Under the pieces are notes generated by a model. It searched no databases. It saw only the letters and a list, made by a program, of their open reading frames with translations, and was not told where the DNA came from. The translations under genes and the position numbers were made by a program. Of a stretch of DNA of 64,000 nt, positions 33,272-42,293 are shown piece after piece (position 1 is the stretch's first letter; each line of letters opens with the position of its first letter). The stretch covers positions 1,364,001 to 1,428,000 of the forward strand of contig NZ_JARUBL010000001.1 in the NCBI RefSeq assembly GCF_029626155.1, read 5' to 3'. This DNA is from Solwaraspora sp. WMMD1047 (lineage in GTDB: Bacteria; Actinomycetota; Actinomycetes; Mycobacteriales; Micromonosporaceae).

Positions 33272-34510
33272 CTACCGGCCGGCCGGGTGGGCGCTGTGCC
33301 TGGCCGGGCCGCTGTGGGTGGCCGCGGTGAGGACGTGGTCGCTCACCATCCGGGTGGCGCCGATCAGGCCCGCCTGATCCCCCAGCTCGGACAGGACGAT
33401 CGGCAGGTGGCCGGTGGCCAGCGGCAGCGAGGACCGGTAGACCACGCTGCGGATCTCGGCGAGCAGGGAGTGGCCCAGGCCGGCCAGGCCGCCGCCGATG
33501 ACGATCATTCCCGGGTTGAAGAAGCTGACCAGTCGGGCCAGGACCTGCCCCACCCGGCGGCCGCCGTCGCGGACCATGCCGATCGCCGCCTGGTCGCCGG
33601 CCGCCGCGGCGTCGCGCACGTCGACGCCGGTCAGGGCGCCGGCCACCGAGAGCACCTCGGCGAGCTGGTCGGAGCGGCCGGTGCGGGCCGCCGAGACGGC
33701 GTCGCGGGTGAGCGCGGCCCCACCGAAGTACGCCTCCAGACAGCCGACGTTACCGCAGACGCAGACCGGCCCGCTGTCGTCGACGGCGGTGTGGCCGATG
33801 TCGCCGGCGCAGCCGTTCGCCCCGCGGTAGACGTCGCCGCCGACCACGATCCCGGCGCCGATCCCGGCCCCGATCTTGACGAAGAGGAAGTCGTCGAAGG
33901 CCTTGGCGATCCCGGCGTGCTTCTCGCCCAGCGCCATGATGTTGACGTCGTTGTCGACCAGCACCGGGCAGCCCAGTTCGGTGCTGAACATCTCCCGCAC
34001 CGGGAAGAGGTGCCAGCCGGGCATGAACGGCGGTGAGACCGGTACGCCGTCGCGGAAGCTGACCGGACCGGGAATCCCCACCCCGGCGCCGGTGAACCGG
34101 GTGCTGCCCGACTCCGCGCGGAGCTTCGTGATCAGGTCGAGGGCCTGGCCGATGACGGCGTTGGGACCCTGCCGCAGCTCGGTGTGCTCGGTGACCCGGC
34201 CGAGCAGTCGAAGCTCACCGTCGGTGACGGCGACGTCGATCGTGCTGGCGCCGATGTCGATGCTGAGAAACCGGGTGTCGGCCGCGATCCGGACGATCGA
34301 CGAGGGCCGGCCGCCCCGGGAGACCGCCGGACCGACGGTCTCGATCAGCCCTCGCTCGGTGAGCCGATCCAGTTCGGTGGCCACTTTGGAGCGGGAGAGC
34401 CCGACCGCGTCACCGAGTTCGGCCCGGGATCTGGGTCCGTCGTTGCGGAGCAGTCTGAGCACCAGCGCCTGGTGCGGGTTCTCCGGCCAGACTCCTAGCA
34501 CGATGGTCAT
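33272..34510 (-). CDS. ROK-family transcriptional regulator
   Basis: 412 residues. An N-terminal winged helix (RNDGPRSRAELGDAVGLSRSKVATELDRLTERGLI, about 22-58) is followed by the ROK sugar-kinase-like domain with FLSIDIGASTIDVAV (about 82-97), the zinc cluster VCVCGNVGCLEAY (three Cys) and FNPGMIVIGGGL. Such proteins repress or activate sugar operons. It is divergent from a TIM-barrel isomerase-like gene and a sugar transporter. The ATG at 34510 lies very close to AGGGGA; a GTG three codons later is possible. Confidence 0.92.
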   Translation of the reverse strand: MTIVLGVWPENPHQALVLRLLRNDGPRSRAELGDAVGLSRSKVATELDRLTERGLIETVGPAVSRGGRPSSIVRIAADTRFLSIDIGASTIDVAVTDGELRLLGRVTEHTELRQGPNAVIGQALDLITKLRAESGSTRFTGAGVGIPGPVSFRDGVPVSPPFMPGWHLFPVREMFSTELGCPVLVDNDVNIMALGEKHAGIAKAFDDFLFVKIGAGIGAGIVVGGDVYRGANGCAGDIGHTAVDDSGPVCVCGNVGCLEAYFGGAALTRDAVSAARTGRSDQLAEVLSVAGALTGVDVRDAAAAGDQAAIGMVRDGGRRVGQVLARLVSFFNPGMIVIGGGLAGLGHSLLAEIRSVVYRSSLPLATGHLPIVLSELGDQAGLIGATRMVSDHVLTAATHSGPARHSAHPAGR

Positions 34511-34663
34511 CGTCCCCTGACTGAAGCCGGCGCGAGTTCGTCCGACGGGTGGGCCGTGGGCACCCGGGCGGGGGCCGGCGGTGGTGAGGCCGCGGGCACC
34601 GGTCGGGGAACGGCCCGAGGGAGCCGGAGCCACGCGTTGACGCAGAGTAAGCGCCGTGTCAGC

Positions 34664-34733
34664 AAACTTAGTGCATCAGTTCAGTAACTTCAAGAATGAT
34701 CGACAGAAGTTCGCCTGATCCGTACTAAAGTCC
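34664..34733. promoter_or_regulatory. Candidate ROK operator: two 28-base inverted half-sites
   Basis: 34664-34691 (minus strand GAAGTT...TGATGCACTAAGTTT) and 34706-34733 (plus strand GAAGTT...TGATCCGTACTAAAGT) are related elements in opposite orientation with a 14-base spacer. ACTAAGTT/AACTTAGT cores resemble known ROK sites. They lie 155-225 bases upstream of the ROK start. Confidence 0.5.
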
Positions 34734-35211
34734 TCATAGGTGCCCCGGTGCGTCGGCGTTCCTGCCGCCCGGTGGCCGGCTGGTCCGGCCGGAGCGTAGT
34801 CGCGAAGGATATCTGGGTGATACTTCTGGCTGGCACAAGACAAAGCCATCGCCAGTTCACCTCGAAGTTTTGATCATCTGGCTCTTTCTTTCCCTGGCCA
34901 CGGGGGTTACTGTCGCCCCAGACGTAACACCAGTGACACAGCGCCGTAAACGTTGGGTCGCCTGCACCGGCCCTGTCAAGGGGCCCGGGCTGCACCGCCG
35001 GGGGCGTGGCGGAGGCAGCCGCGGTGTCGAGCCGCCACCGGCCCAGCGGGTCCGGCGGCCGGACCCGCCAACCCCCAACCACGCCTCCGGTGCCACCGCG
35101 TATCGGCGGCGCGTGGCCCCGACTTCCCGGACCTTCCCAACTCGTCATCCGGCGGCCGTTGAGCCGTCTCGCAATGGCGGCCGACAGGCCGTCCCAGAAA
35201 GGTGGACAAGA
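34734..35211. other. Long leader/promoter gap before the isomerase-like gene
   Basis: No believable gene: the open frame here encodes an Arg/Pro-rich out-of-character stretch. One further GAAGTTTTGATC motif lies at 34864-34875. The gap probably carries the rightward promoter and a leader. Confidence 0.5.
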
Positions 35212-36321
35212 ATGGACGAGGTGCAACGCCGTACCGGTCAGCCCCAGCCCAGCGCGGCACTGACCCGGCGCCGGATTCTCGCGGCCTCCGCCGGCGCGGC
35301 GGCCGTCCTCGGCGCGGCCGGCCTGCCGGTCCTGCAGACCAACCGGCCGGCCAAGGCCGACGGCACCTGGCAGGTCAACCCGCTGATCCCGGCCCAGAAC
35401 CGCGGCATCATCCTCTACAGCGTCCGGGACCGGATCAGCGCCGCGCCCGACGACAGCGGCGTTCCGTACGGCTTCGAGCGGGTGCTCGCCCGGCTCGCCG
35501 AGCTCGGCTACAAGGAGATCGAGTTCGCCGGCTACAACCAGCACACCTCGATCCTGGGCCGGCAGATCACCCCCGCCGAGATCCGCAAGATCCTCGACGA
35601 CAACGGTCTGGTCGCCAACGGCACCCACACCCAGATCCGGGCGGACACGTTCCAGCAGCAGCTCGACATCGCCGAGGAACTCGGCATGAAGAACATCGGC
35701 ACCGGCAGCGACCCGACCAACAGCGCATACCAGCCCGACTGGGACGCCGCCGCCGACCTCTGGAACGAGCTCGGCCGGCAGGCCCGGGAACGCAAGATGC
35801 GGCTCTACACCCACAACCACGACGCCGCCTACAACTTCCTGCTCGACTCGGGGCCGCTGGACGCCAACGGCCGGCCGACCCGGTCGTCGGGCGTGCGCAA
35901 GCTCGAGTACTTCATGGCCAAGACCGAGGCGAACCACGTCTACTTCGAGATGGACATCTACTGGGGCTACGTGGCCCGGCACAAGCACCACACCTACGTC
36001 AACTCGGCGGGCCGGGAGCGGACCAAGCTGTTCGACCCGATCCTGACCGTGGCCCGCCGGACCAAGCGGTTCCCGCTGTTCCACGCCAAGGACGGCAACC
36101 GCAACTCCGCGCTGACCAACGGGTACGAGATGACGCCGCTGGGCGAGGGCGACATCAACTTCCAGCAGTTCTTCCAGACCATCGGCGAGCCCGACTTCCA
36201 CCACGCCAACTGGGAGATGGACACCGCGCCCGGCGGCGCGGCCAACCCCGGCCAGTCGCTGGAGTTCGCGGGCCTGAGCTACCAGAACATGGCCGACCTG
36301 ACCATCTACACCAACGGCTGA
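35212..36321 (+). CDS. Tat-exported sugar phosphate isomerase/epimerase-like TIM-barrel protein
   Basis: 369 residues. The N-terminus TRRRILAASAGAAAVLGAAGLPVL is a twin-arginine signal. The body is an AP-endonuclease-2/xylose-isomerase-like TIM barrel with ILYSVRDRI, GYKEIEFAGYN, YTHNHDAAY, YFEMDIYWGYV, PLFHAKDGN and a final HANWEMD; these Glu, His and Asp positions are the usual metal ligands. Tat export implies folding with a metal before secretion. Start ATG 35212 follows AAAGGTGG. First gene of the sugar cluster; the substrate is unknown, probably an extracellular keto-sugar or cyclitol. Confidence 0.88.
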   Translation: MDEVQRRTGQPQPSAALTRRRILAASAGAAAVLGAAGLPVLQTNRPAKADGTWQVNPLIPAQNRGIILYSVRDRISAAPDDSGVPYGFERVLARLAELGYKEIEFAGYNQHTSILGRQITPAEIRKILDDNGLVANGTHTQIRADTFQQQLDIAEELGMKNIGTGSDPTNSAYQPDWDAAADLWNELGRQARERKMRLYTHNHDAAYNFLLDSGPLDANGRPTRSSGVRKLEYFMAKTEANHVYFEMDIYWGYVARHKHHTYVNSAGRERTKLFDPILTVARRTKRFPLFHAKDGNRNSALTNGYEMTPLGEGDINFQQFFQTIGEPDFHHANWEMDTAPGGAANPGQSLEFAGLSYQNMADLTIYTNG

Positions 36322-36338
36322 CAATTCCGTTCATGCAG

Positions 36339-36372
36339 GTCACCGCGGCGGCCGACCGGCCGTCGCGGTGAC
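36339..36372 (+). terminator. Terminator of the isomerase-like gene
   Basis: A 15-base stem (36339-36353 with 36358-36372) with a single G-U-type mismatch and GACC loop, 18 bases after the stop. Confidence 0.85.
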
Positions 36373-36464
36373 CCGTCCTGCCCCCCGTACCTGTTGTGTG
36401 AACGCTAACAGTCGATATAGGCTACCGACGGCCGTCGATGTGATGCGGCCATTCGTGCTGCCCT

Positions 36465-36517
36465 GATCAAACTTCTGTCACGATCAGAAAAAGTTCCGCT
36501 ATCCAAGACCAAAGCTC
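36465..36517. promoter_or_regulatory. Candidate ROK sites before the sugar transporter operon
   Basis: GATCAAACTTC (36465-36475, minus-strand GAAGTTTGATC) and AAAGTTCCGC...ACCAAAG (36490-36514) resemble the elements upstream of the ROK gene. They lie 90-145 bases before the ABC ATPase start in an A+T-richer stretch. Confidence 0.35.
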
Positions 36518-36608
36518 TGGACACGGCGGCTAGAAGGCTCCTACTGTTTCGGGCACAACACGCCGATGCTGCGTCGGTGTAACCCCCCACTCCCGGAGGT
36601 GGACCCCC

Positions 36609-38267
36609 ATGGGCACTGCGGAACCCGCCGTCGGCGGTGTCGAGCCGGTCGCGTCCGACCGGTCGGCCGAGCCCGGTGAGGTGGTCCTGCGGCTGACCGA
36701 CGTGGTCAAGACCTTCCCCGGGGTACGGGCCCTCGACGGCGTGCAACTCGAGGTGCGGGCCGGCGAGGTGCACTGCCTGCTCGGCCAGAACGGCGCCGGG
36801 AAGTCGACCCTGATCAAGGTGCTGTCGGGGGTGCACCGCCCCGACTCCGGCCTGGTGGAGTGGCTCGGCTCGCCGGTGACGTTCGGCAATCCGCAGGCGG
36901 CCATGAGAGCCGGGATCGCCACCATCTACCAGGAGCTGGATCTGGTGGACGAGCTGTCGGTGGCCGAGAACGCCTTCCTCGGCCACGAGCAGCGCCGGCT
37001 CGGATTCGTCCGCCGCGGCCTGATGCGCCGGCGGACCGCCGAGATCCTGGCCCGGCTGGGGCACGGCGAGATCGCCGCCAGCCGGCTGGTGCGGACCCTG
37101 CCCGCCGCCGGCAAGCAGGTGGTGAGCATGGCCCGGGCGCTCTCCCACGACGCCCGCCTGATCATCATGGACGAGCCGTCCGCCGTGCTGGCCCACGACG
37201 AGGTGGACAACCTCTTCCGGATCGTCCGCGCGCTTACCGACCGGGGCATCGCGGTCATCTACATCTCGCACCGGCTGGAGGAGATCCGCGAGATCGGCGA
37301 CCGGGTGACGGTCCTCAAGGACGGCCGCACCACGGCGGCGAACCTGCCGGCCCGCGACACCCCCACCAAGGACCTGGTCTCCCGGATGACCGGCCGGTCG
37401 ATCGAGTACGTCTTCCCGAACCGGCCCGGCCCGGCTGACGCGACCGCCGCCGACCAGGCCACCGCCGATACGGCCGCCGCCACCGCGACCGCCGCCGGCC
37501 CGGCCACCGCCGGTGGCGAGGCACCGCTGTTGCAGGTGACCGGCCTGGCCCGCGACGGCGAGTTCACCGACGTGTCGCTCTCCGTGCGCGCGGGGGAGAT
37601 CGTCGGGATCGCCGGGCTGGTCGGTTCCGGCCGCTCGGAACTGTTGGAAACGATCTTCGGGGCCCGGCGGGCAACGGCGGGCACGGTGAGGGTCAACGGG
37701 CGACCGCTGCGACCCGGCAGCGTCGGGGCCGCGGTCCGCGCGGGACTGGGCATGGCGCCGGAGGAGCGGAAGAGCCAGGCCCTGCTGCTCGGTGAGCCGG
37801 TCTACCGCAACGTCACGTTGGCGACCTTCGGCCGGTTCGCCCGCTTCGGCTTCACCGACGTCGGCCGGGAACGCGACGAGGCGAGTCGGGTCGGCGCGAC
37901 CCTGGAGCTGCGGCCGCGCGACGTACGCCGGCCGGTGCGGACGCTCTCCGGTGGTAACCAGCAGAAGGTCGTGGTGGGGCGTTGGCTGCTGGGCGGCATC
38001 AAGCTGCTGCTGCTCGACGAGCCGACCCGGGGCGTCGACGTCGGCGCCCGGGCCGAGCTGTACCAGGTGGTCCGGGATCTGGCCGACAGCGGTGTCGGCG
38101 TCCTGCTGGTCTCCAGCGAGGTTCCCGAGGTCCTCGGGCTGGCCGACCGGGTGCTGGTGATGCGGGAGGGCCGCGTCATCCACGAGGCACCGGCCGGGCA
38201 GTTGGCCGAGGACACGGTGCTGGACCTGGTGATGGCCGGATCGCTCATGGAAGGGGCGTCGGCGTGA
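36609..38267 (+). CDS. Sugar ABC transporter ATP-binding protein, RbsA type (two NBDs)
   Basis: 552 residues, two fused ATPase domains. NBD1: Walker A GQNGAGKST (59-67), Walker B LIIMDEPSAV; its signature LPAAGKQVVSMARALS is degenerate. NBD2 (from about 300): Walker A degenerate as GLVGSGRSE, signature LSGGNQQKVVVGRWL, Walker B LLLLDEPTRGVD. This asymmetric pattern is usual in ribose/xylose/inositol importers (CUT2). An Ala/Thr-rich spacer (about 275-300) joins the domains. GGAGG lies 8 bases before the ATG. Confidence 0.94.
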   Translation: MGTAEPAVGGVEPVASDRSAEPGEVVLRLTDVVKTFPGVRALDGVQLEVRAGEVHCLLGQNGAGKSTLIKVLSGVHRPDSGLVEWLGSPVTFGNPQAAMRAGIATIYQELDLVDELSVAENAFLGHEQRRLGFVRRGLMRRRTAEILARLGHGEIAASRLVRTLPAAGKQVVSMARALSHDARLIIMDEPSAVLAHDEVDNLFRIVRALTDRGIAVIYISHRLEEIREIGDRVTVLKDGRTTAANLPARDTPTKDLVSRMTGRSIEYVFPNRPGPADATAADQATADTAAATATAAGPATAGGEAPLLQVTGLARDGEFTDVSLSVRAGEIVGIAGLVGSGRSELLETIFGARRATAGTVRVNGRPLRPGSVGAAVRAGLGMAPEERKSQALLLGEPVYRNVTLATFGRFARFGFTDVGRERDEASRVGATLELRPRDVRRPVRTLSGGNQQKVVVGRWLLGGIKLLLLDEPTRGVDVGARAELYQVVRDLADSGVGVLLVSSEVPEVLGLADRVLVMREGRVIHEAPAGQLAEDTVLDLVMAGSLMEGASA

Positions 38268-39484
38268 GCGGCACCGACCGGACCAGACGCGATGCGGGCG
38301 GCCCCGCGGGCCGGGTTGACGAGGGATCTAGCCGAGGGAGTGCGACGACTGTGACCACTGATGAGGCCCGCGCGAAGACGGACCCCGGGTCCGCCACCGC
38401 GGTCGGGACCGAACCGGGCGGGACCGCTGCCGCCGGGACCGCCGAACCGGCGGGGATCGACGTGCCGCCGCCGCGGATCAGCTGGTGGCGAGGCGTGGGC
38501 GGGGACGCGGTGGGCCGCAACCTCGGCCTGGTGGGGGTACTGGCGGTACTGATCATCATCGGGGTGGTGACCCGCCCGGACCTCTACTCGGATCCGAGCT
38601 GGGTCCGCTCCAACGTCTTCTCCATCCTCACCCTGGCCTCGGTGGTCGGCGTGGTGACGGTCGGCATGACGTTCGTGATCATCGGCGGCGGGATCGACCT
38701 GTCGGTCGGCGCGATAGTGGCGCTGGCCGGAGTCTGGTCGACAACACTTGCCACCCAGTCCTACGGCGCCGGCGGCATGGTCTTCACCGCGATAGTGGTG
38801 GGCATCTGCGTCGGCCTCGTCAACGGAGTGCTGATCTCGTACGGCCGGTTGGTGCCCTTCATCGCGACCCTGGCGATGCTGGTGGCCGCCCGCGGCCTGG
38901 CGGCGGAGATCTCCGGCAAGCGCACCCAGGTCTCGTCGAACACGACGATCAACTCGATCGCCAGTGAGCGGTGGCTCGGCGTACCGGTGCTGGTCTTCAT
39001 CCTGGCCGCGGTGGCGGTGCTGGGCTGGGTGCTGCTGAACCGGACGACGTTCGGGCGGCGCACGGTCGCGGTCGGCGGCAACCCGGAGGCGGCGCGGCTG
39101 GCGGGCATCGACGTGCGGCTGCACACCGTGTTGCTGTACGGGCTCTCGGGGCTCTGCTGCGGGATCGCGGCGATCATGCTGACCGCGCAGGCGACCTCGG
39201 CCCAGGCCGCGATGGCGAACCTCTACGAGCTGGACGCGATCGCGGCGGCCATCATCGGCGGGACGCTGCTCAGCGGCGGCCGGGGCACGATCGTCGGTTC
39301 GATCCTCGGCGTGATCATCTTCGCGACGATCACGAACCTGTTCGCGATCAACGGGCTGTCGACCGAGGCGCAGAACATGGTCAAGGGCGGCATCATCGTC
39401 GCCGCCGTCCTGGTCCAGCAGTTCCGGTTCAAGACCTTCACCCGGTTCCTGGCCCGCAACCGCGGGGTCACCGCCCCAAGCTGA
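38264..39484 (+). CDS. Sugar ABC transporter permease, RbsC type
   Basis: 406 residues. A Gly/Ala/Thr-rich cytosolic extension of about 80 residues precedes eight to ten membrane spans. CUT2 motifs are present: VGMTFVIIGGGIDLSVGAIVAL and LYELDAIAAAIIGGTLLSGGRGTIVGSILG. The GTG at 38264 overlaps the ATPase stop (GTGA). Together with the ATPase and the lipoprotein at 39609 it makes a complete importer. Confidence 0.94.
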   Translation: MSGTDRTRRDAGGPAGRVDEGSSRGSATTVTTDEARAKTDPGSATAVGTEPGGTAAAGTAEPAGIDVPPPRISWWRGVGGDAVGRNLGLVGVLAVLIIIGVVTRPDLYSDPSWVRSNVFSILTLASVVGVVTVGMTFVIIGGGIDLSVGAIVALAGVWSTTLATQSYGAGGMVFTAIVVGICVGLVNGVLISYGRLVPFIATLAMLVAARGLAAEISGKRTQVSSNTTINSIASERWLGVPVLVFILAAVAVLGWVLLNRTTFGRRTVAVGGNPEAARLAGIDVRLHTVLLYGLSGLCCGIAAIMLTAQATSAQAAMANLYELDAIAAAIIGGTLLSGGRGTIVGSILGVIIFATITNLFAINGLSTEAQNMVKGGIIVAAVLVQQFRFKTFTRFLARNRGVTAPS

Positions 39485-39608
39485 CCCGCCGCACCCGGTC
39501 GGCCGTCGGCGATGGACGACCGCACGTCCCCTACCCCTGCTAGCGACCTTTTTCTGATCGGTTCACCGCTCCACTGTCCCGTTCTTTCTCCTCGTGCTGG
39601 AGGTTGTC

Positions 39609-40694
39609 GTGTCTCGTTTCCGTAAGTTCTCCTCGTCCGCGTCATCGGTGGGCGTGGACGTGTCGCGTCGTGGATTGCTGTTCGGCGGTGCCGCGGTGGG
39701 CGCCGGGGTGTTGTTGGCGGGGTGCACGTCGAACGAGGCGGAGCCGCAGACGGCGCAGACCGTCGGCGGTGGCCAGGGGGAGGGCAACAACGCCCCCGGC
39801 GAGCGGGTCACGATCGGCTTCTCCGCGCCGGCCGCCGACCACGGCTGGATCGCCGCGATCACCAACAACGCCCAGGCCCAGGCGAACGCCTACTCCGACG
39901 TGGAGTTCAAGATGGTCGAGGCGGGCGCCGACGCCGCGGCCCAGCGGGCCACCCTCTCCACCCTGCTGGCGGAGAAGCCGGACGTGATCGTCCTGCTGCC
40001 GCACGACGGCAAGGAGCTCAACGCGTTCGGCCTGGAGGCGATGGCCGCCGGTATCCCGGTGGTCAACCTGGACCGGGCCTTCCCGGACGCGCTGGCGTAC
40101 CGGCTGCAGATCAAGGGCGACAACTACGGCATGGGGGTGTCGGCCGGCCGGTGGATCGGTGAGCAGATGCGGGCCAAGGGCATCACCAACCCGGTGATCG
40201 GCGAGATCGCCGGCATCGACGAGCTGGAGCTGACCCAGGAGCGGTCGGAGGGGTTCAAGGCGGAGCTGGCCACCTTCGGGTTCTCGGTGACCAACCGGCG
40301 GGCGGCCCGCTTCACCGCCGACAGCGGCCAGACCGAGGCGGCGCAGCTGCTGCAGGCCCTGCCGAAGATGGACGCCCTGTGGAACCACGACGACGACCAG
40401 GGCATCGGCGTGCTGGCCGCGATCAGCCAGGCCGGCCGGTCGGAGTTCGTGATGGTCGGCGGCGCCGGCTCCAAGGCGGCGATGGAGGCCATCGCCGCGG
40501 ACAACACCGTGCTGAAGGCCACCGTCACCTACAGCCCGTCGATGGCCTCCTCGGCGATCTCCCTGGCCCGGCTCATCGCCCAGGGCAAGGGCATGTCCGA
40601 CCTGGTCGAGCTCCAGGTCCCGAAGGAGATCACGCTGGCCTCGGAGACCATCACCAAGGAGAACGCCGCCGAGTACCTCCCCCTCGGCTTCTGA
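39609..40694 (+). CDS. Sugar-binding lipoprotein, RbsB type
   Basis: 361 residues. The leader SRRGLLFGGAAVGAGVLLAGC combines a twin-arginine start with a lipobox, so it is a Tat-exported lipoprotein. The mature protein is a periplasmic-binding-protein-1-like domain (about 55-355): VTIGFSAPAADHGWIAAITNNAQ, then PVVNLDR and ALWNHDDDQGIGVLAAI. GTG 39609, five bases after GGAGG, is chosen. It follows the permease after 124 bases, perhaps with its own promoter. CUT2 family; ligand possibly a pentose or cyclitol. Confidence 0.93.
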   Translation: MSRFRKFSSSASSVGVDVSRRGLLFGGAAVGAGVLLAGCTSNEAEPQTAQTVGGGQGEGNNAPGERVTIGFSAPAADHGWIAAITNNAQAQANAYSDVEFKMVEAGADAAAQRATLSTLLAEKPDVIVLLPHDGKELNAFGLEAMAAGIPVVNLDRAFPDALAYRLQIKGDNYGMGVSAGRWIGEQMRAKGITNPVIGEIAGIDELELTQERSEGFKAELATFGFSVTNRRAARFTADSGQTEAAQLLQALPKMDALWNHDDDQGIGVLAAISQAGRSEFVMVGGAGSKAAMEAIAADNTVLKATVTYSPSMASSAISLARLIAQGKGMSDLVELQVPKEITLASETITKENAAEYLPLGF

Positions 40695-40716
40695 TCCACC
40701 AACCACCTGGCTCAAT

Positions 40717-40744
40717 CCCGGCGGGCGGTCGCCCGCCCGCCGGG
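40717..40744 (+). terminator. Terminator of the binding-protein gene
   Basis: CCCGGCGGGCGG (40717-40728) pairs perfectly with 40733-40744 over TCGC, 22 bases after the stop. The next gene follows 60 bases later. Confidence 0.85.
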
Positions 40745-40804
40745 GCGCCATAGTCCGTTGACGAACGTTCCACCGGTGTCGGTGGTCGAGAGGGAGTAAC
40801 AGCT

Positions 40805-42001
40805 GTGTCTGGTGCCGGCGAGTTGCGGGTCGCGATGATCGGGTACGCCTTCATGGGGGCCGCGCATTCCCAGGCGTGGCGCACCGTGAACCACGCCTAC
40901 GATCTTCCCCTCAAGGCCCGTATGCGGGTCGTGTGCGGTCGTGACGGTGGCGCGGTCGCCGCCGCCGCGGACCAGCTCGGCTGGGAGGAGCACGCCACCG
41001 ACTGGCGGCAGGTCATCGCCCGCGACGACATCGACCTGGTCGACGTCTGCACCCCCGGTGACTCGCACGCCGAGATCACCCTCGCCGCGCTGGCCGCCGG
41101 CAAGCACGTGCTGTGCGAGAAGCCGCTGGCGAACACCGTCGACGAGGCCCGGACCATGACCGAGGCCGCGCTGGCCGCCCAGGCCCAGGGCATCCGCAGC
41201 ATGTGCGGCTTCAACTACCGCCGGGTCCCGGCGGTCGCCCTGATGCGCCAGCTCATCGCGGCCGGCAAGATCGGCACGATCCGGCAGGTCCGGGCGGCCT
41301 ACCTCCAGGACTGGATCATCGATCCGGACTTCCCCCTGGTCTGGCGACTGCAGAAGGAACGGGCCGGGTCCGGGGCGCTGGGCGACATCGGCGCGCACAT
41401 CATCGACCTGGCCCAACACCTCACCGACCAGCGGATCTCCACGGTCACCGCGCTCACCGAGACCTTCATCCCGCAGCGTCCACTGCCGACCAGCGCGCCC
41501 ACCGGGCTCGGCGGCGGCGCCGGTCCGGCCGGCGAGGGCCGGGAGATGGGCGAGGTCACCGTCGACGACGCCGCCCTCTTCCTCGCCCGCCTCGACGGCG
41601 GCGCGATCGCCACCTTCGAGGCCACCCGGTTCGCCGCCGGCCGCAAGAACGCCATCACCATCGAGATCAACGGGTCGACCGGCAGCCTCGCCTTCGACTT
41701 CGAGCGGATGAACGAGCTGCAGTACCACTCGACCGCGGCGCCCATCGCCGAGCAGGGCTTCACCCGCATCCTCGTCACCGAGCCCGAGCACCCGTACCTG
41801 GCGCCCTGGTGGCCGCCGGGCCACACCATCGGGTACGAGCACACCTTCACCCACCAGGCTCATGACCTGATCCAGGCGATCCACAGCGACACCGACCCCA
41901 GCCCCTCGTTCACCGAGGCGCTCCAGATCCAGCAGGTCCTGCACGCCGTCGGGGAGTCGGCCGGCAACGGCCGGTGGACCTCGGTGGAGAAGGCGGCCTG
42001 A
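40805..42001 (+). CDS. Gfo/Idh/MocA-family oxidoreductase
   Basis: 398 residues. N-terminal Rossmann start (LRVAMIGYAFMGAAHSQAWR, about 6-25), then GKHVLCEKPLANTVDEA with the conserved EKP lysine, MCGFNYRRVPAVAL and the catalytic GDIGAHIIDLAQHL region. Members oxidise inositols, myo-inositol-like rings, or sugars with NAD(P). The start GTG has GAGGGAG ten bases upstream. Its position after a CUT2 importer suggests it acts on the imported sugar or cyclitol. Confidence 0.92.
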   Translation: MSGAGELRVAMIGYAFMGAAHSQAWRTVNHAYDLPLKARMRVVCGRDGGAVAAAADQLGWEEHATDWRQVIARDDIDLVDVCTPGDSHAEITLAALAAGKHVLCEKPLANTVDEARTMTEAALAAQAQGIRSMCGFNYRRVPAVALMRQLIAAGKIGTIRQVRAAYLQDWIIDPDFPLVWRLQKERAGSGALGDIGAHIIDLAQHLTDQRISTVTALTETFIPQRPLPTSAPTGLGGGAGPAGEGREMGEVTVDDAALFLARLDGGAIATFEATRFAAGRKNAITIEINGSTGSLAFDFERMNELQYHSTAAPIAEQGFTRILVTEPEHPYLAPWWPPGHTIGYEHTFTHQAHDLIQAIHSDTDPSPSFTEALQIQQVLHAVGESAGNGRWTSVEKAA

Positions 42002-42003
42002 CG

Positions 42004-42028
42004 GGTCGGGCCCGGAACGGGCCCGACC
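42004..42028 (+). terminator. Terminator of the oxidoreductase gene
   Basis: GGTCGGGCCCG (42004-42014) pairs perfectly with 42018-42028 over GAA, immediately after the stop. The remaining 265 bases up to the next gene hold no recognisable feature beyond its ribosome-binding site. Confidence 0.85.
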
Positions 42029-42293
42029 GGCACCACCCAGACTCCTCGGCCCGTGGGCGAGGGTCGATGGCACGGTTGCGCCCCGTGCCGCCGATTCACG
42101 GGACCGAGGTCGGTCGTCCGGCGCGGCCGGACCGGGATTTCCCGGCCGCGCCGGGCGACCAGTAGGCGTGTAGTACCTGGCGGACGTGGCACCGCGCCAG
42201 GGGTGTGGCACCAACCGAAGCTGTCCGTCCAAAGGCCGGATCAGTGCCGACGGTGAGGCTTCACGCCTCCCCGAACCCCCGGAGGAACGACAA

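Noticed and set aside
34690-36324. Long open frame on the minus strand opposite the isomerase-like gene
   Set aside because: It is antisense to a protein with a Tat signal, metal ligands and genome-like codon use; its own product is Val/Gly/Arg-rich without any motif. High G+C keeps the complementary frame open.
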